Part shown: positions 26,101-35,100 of the stretch, in pieces
Position numbering within the stretch: position 1 is the first letter of the stretch
Layout of the letters: each line of letters starts with the position of its first letter
NCBI GenBank assembly: GCA_029931535.1
Contig: JAQPZY010001664.1
Coordinates: 4,804,501-4,868,500 of the forward strand
Length of the DNA stretch: 64,000 nt
From: Margaritifera margaritifera
Taxonomy: Eukaryota > Mollusca > Bivalvia > Unionida > Margaritiferidae
Direction of reading: 5' to 3'
The notes under the pieces: model-generated
What the model was told of the DNA's origin: nothing
The model's input: only the letters and a program-made list of their open reading frames with translations
Databases searched by the model: none
Program-made: the position numbers and the translations under genes

Positions 26101-29100
26101 GAATCTTCAGGGTTGGCAGGTGTGCCTTAAATTATGATTTTACATCTACAATGCCAATTTGGGGTAATGTGAATGCATTTGTTTTCATTTATATCATTTA
26201 TTATTTTTTATTTTTGGGGGGCAAAAAAAGGACATTTTCATCAATATTTGAATTCATGGATATGTCTCTGATCGGGATGGGATCCTGTTTCCTACAAATT
26301 GGGCTTTTAAATTCATGGATATGTCTCTGATTGGGATGGGGTCCTGTTTCCTACAAATTGGGCTTTTAAATTCATGGATATGTCTCTGATTGGGATGGGA
26401 TCCTGTTTCCTACAAATTGGGCTTTTAAATTCATGGATATGTCTCTGATTGGGATGGGGTCCTGTTTCCTACAAATTGAGCTTTTAAATTCATGGATATG
26501 TCTCTGATTGGGATGGGATCCTGTTTCCTACAAATTGGGCTTTTAAATTCATGGATATGTCTCTGATTGGGATGGGGTCCTGTTTCCTACAAATTGGGCT
26601 TTTAAATTCATGGATATGTCTCTGATTGGGATGGGATCCTGTTTCCTACAAATTGGGCTTTTAAATTCATGGATATGTCTCTGATTGGGATGGGGTCCTG
26701 TTTCCTACAAATTGGACTTTTAAATTCATGGATATGTCTCTGGGATGGGGTCCTGTTTCCTACAAATTGGGCTTTTAAATTCATGGATATGTCTCTGATT
26801 GGGATGGGATCCTGTTTCCTACAAATTGGGCTTTTAAATTCATGGATATGTCTCTGATTGGGATGGGGTCCTGTTTCCTACAAATTGGGCTTTTAAATTC
26901 ATGGATATGTCTCTGATTGGGATGGGATCCTGTTTCCTACAAATTGGTTTTTTTTTAAATTCATGGATATGTCTCTGATTGGGATGGGGTCCTGTTTCCT
27001 ACAAATTGGACTTTTAAATTCATGGATATGTCTCTGGGATGGGGTCCTGTTTCCTACAAATTGTTTTTTTTTAAATTCATGGATATGTCTCTGATTGGAA
27101 TGGGGTCCTTTTTCCTACAAATTGTGCTTTTAAATTCATGGATATGTCTCTGGGATGGGGTCCTTTTTCCTACAAATTGAGATTTTAACTTCATGGATAC
27201 GTCTCTGATTGGGATGGGGTCCTTTTCATACAAATTGGGCTTAAATTCATGGATATGTCTGTGATTGGGATAGGGTCCTATTTCCTACAAATTGGGCTTC
27301 TAAAAATTCTTGGATATGTCTCTGTTTGGGATTGGGTCCTATTTCCTGCAAATTGGGCTTTTAAATTCATGGATGTGTCTCTGATGGGGATAGGGTCCTA
27401 TTTCCTACAAATTAGACTTTTAAATTCATGGATGTGTCTGTGATTGGGATGGGGTCCTATTTCCTACAAATTTGCTTTTATGTCTGTGATTGGGATGGGG
27501 TCCTATTTCCTACAAATTGGCTTTTAAATTCATGGTATGTAGTAACCACCATATCAGTAGAAATTTGTATCAGATGAGTCAAAAGTGGAACTACAGTATA
27601 TTTTGCATTCATCAGTAGAAATTACAAAGGAAATTACTAGCAAACAATCTGTATTACATTGTCTTTGTAAGCGACCATCTTTTTAGAAGAAGCAAAACCC
27701 TGTGATTTTTAAACATGCTGTTGATAGATTTTACTGGCATGGTTACAGTAAAACAAGGATGGTTATCAATTTTGATGTTAGCTGATTTGGTGCAAGATGT
27801 TCAAGTGTCATTGCTTCTCAGATTCTAATTTTTGTTGAGCTCATGTTAGTGAGAAAGCACAATGTTGCAGTTTCCCTCTGAATTTATAAATATGGTATTT
27901 AGTTTATATTTTAGGTTCTAAAAGACACTTGTTTCTTGTGCATTTATATGTTCTGTCTTCATTCATCAAATATTGTAAATATTCCTTTCATCAGGTCTTA
28001 AGTTCCTGGTCAGAATCTGCTCAGACCTTGGTCTCAAAGAGGCTCAGGATTATGCTAATAAATTGAAGAAAGCTGAGAAAGCCCAAGAATTGAAAGAACA
28101 GGTATATCATGAAGTATTTACATGTATAGGGAAACCCCGCTGTAACACGTTGGTTGTGATCCACAGAGTACCATTGTGTTGTGTAATGTATCATGCAATA
28201 TCTAGACAAGTTAGTGAACTGAAGAAAATGTGGCATGTATATCCGTTATCATGGGTACAAAACTAGGGAGGGGGAGGGGTACAAAGCTACGGTCTTCAGT
28301 GATGCAGTTTCCTACTTAAATTGATGCATATTAAATTAAAAACAGTGAAAACACAGTCATTATGCTTAATATTTAGTTTTCTGCAGAGGACCATGCATTG
28401 ATAAAATAAAATCAACAACTGAATCAATTAGTATAAATAGTTAAAATACATGTGCACTCACCAACTGATCTCTTTGCCACAATAACAGTGAATCCATAAT
28501 ATTTCCACTGAAAATGTACATAAAGTGCATAATTTTTAATCATTCAAGCATATATTATGATTTGTCTGAATTCAGTGCAAAAATTAATTTAAGAATAATA
28601 TAACAGCAGACATTGGACAATTATGTTTCAGTATGCACATGTATCTTTGTCAAGGTCACTAAGATGTGCTTGTATAAATGTCAGACCTCTAGAATTTTCT
28701 CTGCTAGATCCCACTCAAATCTGAATACCTAATTTCTTGCTAATAAACTCACACAAACTTATGAAACACTACATACATACACAAAATATTATGTACACTT
28801 ATTTAGGGATAGGGTTTTGGGTTGTGATGTTTTATGGCACAGCAATACTTTGAAGGTTAAATCACGCCTAGGCAAGTAGAGTAAAGAGTCTTGCCCAAGG
28901 ACACACAATGTATCTGGGCTGATCTGATGGAGGGAATTGAAGCTGCACCCTTCTAGTCACAAGTCCAATGACTTATCCACTGAGCCACCACAGCTCCTTA
29001 TTCAGGGATAGACACTGGTGATAGAGTTTATTGTTTTCCAGGGAATTGGTTGATTTCAGCTTCTGGTTGATTGATCACTTGATTATTGGCTAATAACATG

Positions 29101-32100
29101 GCTAAGCCACATGTGCATGAAGGTGACTTTCATTTTGTTATTTGTTTTGGTATATTTAGCAGCACTGAACCACCGACCCATGGGAAGCTACTGGCGAGCT
29201 TTCTCACATACCCACATTGGTGGGCTATTGTTTACCCTGGATTGAACAGCAATTGTGTACAATGCTTTGAAAATAAACACAAAGAAGACTTATCGGCTTT
29301 ATTGTGGATGAATCAGCACAAATTAGATTAACAATTATTAGTTTTTTTAAGAGTTGAAGTCTTTCAAAAACAACAACCTAATAACAAAAAGTGACTATTG
29401 ACATATTAGAAATGAACATTAACAAATAGAAACTTTTAACGTCTTTATTCAGTTAATGAAAAGACAAAGTGTTTAGAATAGTTTTTCTTTAAGAATACAA
29501 CTCATCTCACTGGATTAACAAATTGAATTATCATTTACTTTGGCTATAAATCTTTGTATTAATTCAAATATCAGTTTGGAGAAATTGGTGACAAGATTGT
29601 AAAAAACTTGGTAGCCATGCCACAGCTGTGTTACATCTGAATTTGTGTTATAATGAAGCTTCTTGTTGTTGGATTTCCCTGTAAATGAATTTCTTATTAT
29701 CTTTATTGCATTTTTTTAAATGTTAAAATGGTTATCACTATCTATTGTATTACAATGAACATTTCATATTGAGCAGTTTTAGCAATTACAGATATATGGC
29801 TATATGATAAATGGGGGTTTGGAGTTTGAAGGCATTTTTAAGTATACCAGTCACCACCAAATTGTAATTGCAAATACCACATACATACAGGAGATAGGCA
29901 TTTCAACATGCCTCCTAACCACTGGGTTTTTGATTCTGAAAGAATAAAAATGGTTTCTGTGCAATAACTCAAGTTCTCCATCATCTAAAGTTACCAAACT
30001 TTGTGGATGACTTGCACTTCGGGTAAGGAAGAACCTTAATGATTTTGGGCTGAAAGGTCAAAACACTGTGACTAAAAAAACAACAGTGATTTCCACACAA
30101 TAACTTGAGCTCTGCATCATCAACCTTTTACCAAATTTTGTAGATGACTTGCACTTGGGTTAGCGAAAAACCTATAGATTTTGGAGTCAAAGTTCAAAGG
30201 TCAAGGTCACTGTAACTGAAAAAAGGAAATGGTTTCCATGCAATAACTTGAGTTCCCCATCATCTTCGATTACAAAACTTTGTGAATGACTTTCAAAACA
30301 ATAACATTAGTTCAACATCAAATACCTGGACCAAACTTTGTGAATGGCTTGCACTTGGGGCAAAGATGAAGTGTATACATTTTGGGATCAAAAGGTCAAA
30401 GGCCAAGGTCTCTGAGACTGAAAGAAGAAAAATTGTTTTGTGTACAATTAAATTCTACATCACATACCTGGACCAAACTTTGTGGTTGGCTTACACTTGG
30501 GATAAGCAAGAAGTCTATTAATTTTGCGGTCAAAAGGTAAAATGTGGAGGTCAATCTGACTAAATGAAAAGTGGTTTCTGCATGGAAATGTCACTTATCT
30601 AAGGAGAGGACTATTAAACATGGGGTGGGCATATAATATGCTTTCATGGTACTCTTCACTTTTTGGGTCTGTTTTACAAACACAAATCTAGTTTAGATAG
30701 TTAATTTTTTCCAAAGAGTATCTCCTTTGTATATCATTGTATTCAGATCCTAATGCCATCGACTGGATACAATATAGCAATTATATCAAGTATTTGTACA
30801 GATATTCTCTATGTATGAACTCAAAAATTGGTCCTTTTCCAAATTTCAGAGAACTAGTAGTGGAACAAGGAGAGGAAGTGGTCGTGGCAGAAGAGAGGGC
30901 AGTGCCGGTAGTGGTATGTAATATTAAAACTTGATTGGTCAGAATTTACTGAAAGTTCCACCATTGATAGTGCTGGAGTTGACATATATTTGTATGAAAT
31001 AGACCTTTTGTAAATCCATTCTGGTAATCTACCAACAACTATAATTGGTCCTCATTATGCAATCAGGAATGAGGACTTCCTTGTCAGACATCCGGTCTAC
31101 ATATCTTGGACCACATGTTGGTACCTTTAATTTGTCAGTTATCTTTAAAAAAAAAACGAGTCCGTATGAACCTATATTAATTATTTCATACCTCTACCAT
31201 AGTCCTTTTTTTTTTTTTTATCAATATTTTAAAAAAGACAGACTGAATTTAAATCAAATTTTGTATGAAGATTGACATCAGTATTCTCAAGTTTGAATTT
31301 TATTTCCAATTTTTCAGAGAACTGAGAACCACATTTTCTGTTTCTGCTCTTCAGTGTCGGAATACCATGAATTAATTATTTTATGTACTGTACCAATTTT
31401 TATGGCTTTTGTTGTTGATACAAACCATGAATTGAAAACCCAAGGAACAGTGATTCTTCTTGGAGAAAAATATGAGTCCTTCCCTAATCCATGAATTTAA
31501 AACCCAATGAAGTGATTCTTCCTGGGGAACAACATGACTCCTTCCCTAATCCATGAATTTAGGTACCGTAGAAAATGTCATGTTTTGAAAGCCACGAAAA
31601 TTGATACCATGCAAATAAATGAATTCATAGTAAATGCATGTAAATAGATTAAAGTCAGATTTTGTACACAGGTGTGCCTTAATAATGTATAGACAAATAG
31701 ATTTTGACTGTCCTCATTTTGTGATAATATTTAACCAAGTTATTGCAGTGTTAGGCTTAGATCTGCATACACACATACACTTGTAGTATGTTATACGTTT
31801 TCAGTATCTATAGCAATTTGTCTTTTTCTTAATTTGCCTTTCCAATACACAAGCCATGCTAAACTAAATATTCCTAAATTTAGTGGTGCTAAAAGCATTC
31901 AGAAAGAGCAGTTTGTTGATTTAAGCTTTTAAAATTCCATTTACATCAGTGTCTCATTAAAATTGTATCTATAAAAAAGAAGACAGGTGGAATGAATATT
32001 ATGTACAGTTTGTAGCACTTTTGTTGTTTTTCTTTCAGATTTCAGTTTTAGGCTTCACTTAAATTTGCATGTTTGTATCAACAGACTATGAGAGTACATG

Positions 32101-35100
32101 TAAAATAAAAATAATCTAAATAGCATCTATTATCATATTTTCTTTAAGATGCTTTATATAGCTCTATGTATAAAAATGTATTTTGTTAAAGATAAGTGTC
32201 TATACTTACATGTATAAAGGGCATCCAACTGAAAATAGCATAGACTCAGATCTGCTGTCATATGGTTGTCACGTTTACAACAAATTTTAAAGGTTTACAC
32301 AGCTTTTAAGAAATGAAATTACCATCTATACTTACTTATATAAAGTAGAATCTAACTGCAAACAGCTTAGACCCAGATATGCCATTGCATAATGTACTAG
32401 CACATCTGGGTCTCTGTAATTTGTTATGAGTAATCAGTAGAACAAACAACATAGACCCTGATCTGCTGACACATTATGTAACAGCAGATCAGGGTCTGTG
32501 TTATTTGCAGTTGGACTAAACTTATAAGCAAGTATATGTTATTCCATTTACACATGATCTTGCATTGTCATAGTAGACCATTGTTAATGTGACTTTCTCA
32601 GACAAGAAAGCCAAAGTGATAATTAGTCTCTTTGTCATTGGTGTTAAAAAATAATTATATTGGTTGCTAAGTGTACAAATATCATGTTTTAAAAAAAGTT
32701 TATAAGTTTGTTACATTTTACACTTAAGTTTGACATATCAGCGATGTACAAATCCAACTCTGTGACTAAAGTTGAATATGTTACTGCACTAGTTCATTTG
32801 GTACTTTGTTAACTTCTGTATAAGCATCTTATCAATGTAATTATTTTGGGAGAAAGACTAATTTTCTCTCCTATCCTAGTTTAATTGCTACTCTAGATTT
32901 AAAATGTACTAATCTCATTCCTCTGTTGACATCTGTATACATAACACAAGTACACTCCATGTATTAGTTAATTCAAGAATAGCAGCAATGGTGTTACATC
33001 AGGTGGTCACTCAGTACTAGCTAGTTGTCTCCTCAAAACATGTTTTAAAAAATGGCACACGAAGCTTAGGCGATATAGCATCACTAAAAGATAGGACTGG
33101 CAACGCTGACATTCACTATATAAAGCTTATCATAATTTACTGGGTATCAACACGAATATTCAAAATAAGAGTTAAATCAGCAAGCCATGTGAGGGATTTT
33201 GCTCAGTGCAGAAACTTCTGAAACCTTCCCCCTCCACTATGCTGGGAGATCTTGGGTCATGCTTACATATCATGGCTAGTTTTTCAGAGCACTTTTGCCA
33301 ACTTACTTTCGACATTAAAGAAAGTATGGATGTTTTGAAAGCTGTAATTGGTTGTTGAGTGAGAATCTTTTTGAACCAATTTCAGTGAATTTATTAATGT
33401 TTGTGCTTTAGATGATTCAACATTTTGCCAGTACTACCACCTGAGTAAGCTAAAAATGTTGTATTTCACCTTTTTCCACTATTTTCTGCCTCCATGAAAT
33501 ATTGGCAAACTTCAGGTTGCTTTTTTTTCTTTCAGCCATTTTGATTTTACCAGCATTCCAAACTTTTTTCATATCATAGGTAACATGCTTTATTCATTTA
33601 AATCAAATATTGATTTTTTACATGTTTACGCAACAAACATGACAAAATTAATTCATTTACACCAGTAAACATGACAGCCCTACACTGAAGGATGATTGAT
33701 TGTGAAATGTTGCAGTATTTAACTTTTCAAAAAATGGATAGTTTTGCACAGGTAAGGGTCAGAGAAGTCTAAAATCACTTAAAAAATGTATAGATTGGTG
33801 TTCATTTTCTTGCTCTACTCTTAATTGAAAATCTCTCCCAAAGTAAGGATCATCACATTGAAAAGTATAAGACCAAAGCAGCCTGTTACTCATTGTCCAT
33901 AAAATAATTGCTGACTGTGTATTAACAAATTCTTGAAATGTGCACAGATTGAAGATCATAGAATCCTTTTTTCAAATACACAAAGAAAAGGATACTGTAT
34001 ATACTCGTGTATAATACCATACCAACTGCAAACTGCATAGACTTAGATCTGCCATCGCATAATGTGCTGGCAGATCTGGGTCTATGCAGTTTGTAAGGAC
34101 TAATCAGTAGAACAAACAACATAGACCCTAATCTGCCAGCGCATTATGCGATGGCAGATTAGGGCCTATGTTGTTTGCATTTGGATTATACACAGTATAT
34201 ATGGTATGTTGTTCAGTGAATTTTGTCATTATGACACAATTATTGAGGTCACATCTGTTTTCAAAAACAGAAAGCCTGAGCAGCTGATTTTCATTGAGTC
34301 ATAAATCACTAAAGATTTCACAAGGTCTGATATACTTTTTGCTGACTTTATCATTTTTGCTCACATGACTGTTTTTGCAGGTACTAAAACGACATCATTT
34401 TACATCTGGTCTCTCCCAGAGTTTGTAGCACTGTGATGCGCTTATGTCAGAGGTGACACCATCTCTATGATGTCATAATGAATGATTATATTATTTTGAG
34501 CTGTGCAGTAAGCACTGAGTTCACAAAGTAGATGTCTTTAATGCGGCAAAAGATCTGTGTTTACACTATTGACTCTTTTCTTATTTCAAGTAAACATTCT
34601 AGACTCAGATATGACAGCACATCATATGATGCCAGATCTGGATCTATGCTGTTGACTTTTTCTCTTTTTTCAAATAAACTTTGTGGATCCAGATCTAGCA
34701 ACACATCATGTGATGGCAGATCTGAGTCTGTGCTGTTGTCTTTTTCACTTATTTCAAATAAACTTTGTGGATCCAGATCTAGCAACACATCATGTGATGG
34801 CAGATCTGAGTCTGTGCTGTTATCTTTTTCTCTTATTTCAAATAAACTGGATTCAGATCTAGCAGCACATCATGTGATGGCAGATCTGGGTTAGTGCTTT
34901 TGACGTTTTCTCTTATTTCAAATAAACTTTGTGGATCCAGATCTAGCTGACATCATGTGATGGCAGATCTTGGTCTGTGTTGTTGGTTTTTTTCTCTTAG
35001 GTAAACTGTGTAGATCTAGATCTAGCAGCACATCATGTGATGACAGATCTGGGTCTATGCTGTTGGTTTGTTTTCTTATTTCAAATAAAACAGTATAGAT

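Larger units (their letters stand above)
28102..30849 (+). other. IFT88 intron, about 2.75 kb
   Basis: It contains a minus-strand SINE, a fragment of a second SINE-like family and a GGTCAAAGGTCAAGG array. Remaining stretches (28270-28800 and 29240-29920) show nothing recognisable. Confidence 0.8.

Noticed and set aside
26252..27540. Possible CRISPR-like array or coding repeat
   Set aside because: Repeats are directly abutting without unique spacers and the host is an animal, so this is a minisatellite; 59 bp shifts frame each unit.
34532..34894. 120-codon + strand ORF with repeated SNKLCGSRSSNTSCDGRSES
   Set aside because: It is the translation of the 84-bp array (a multiple of 3) inside an IFT88 intron.
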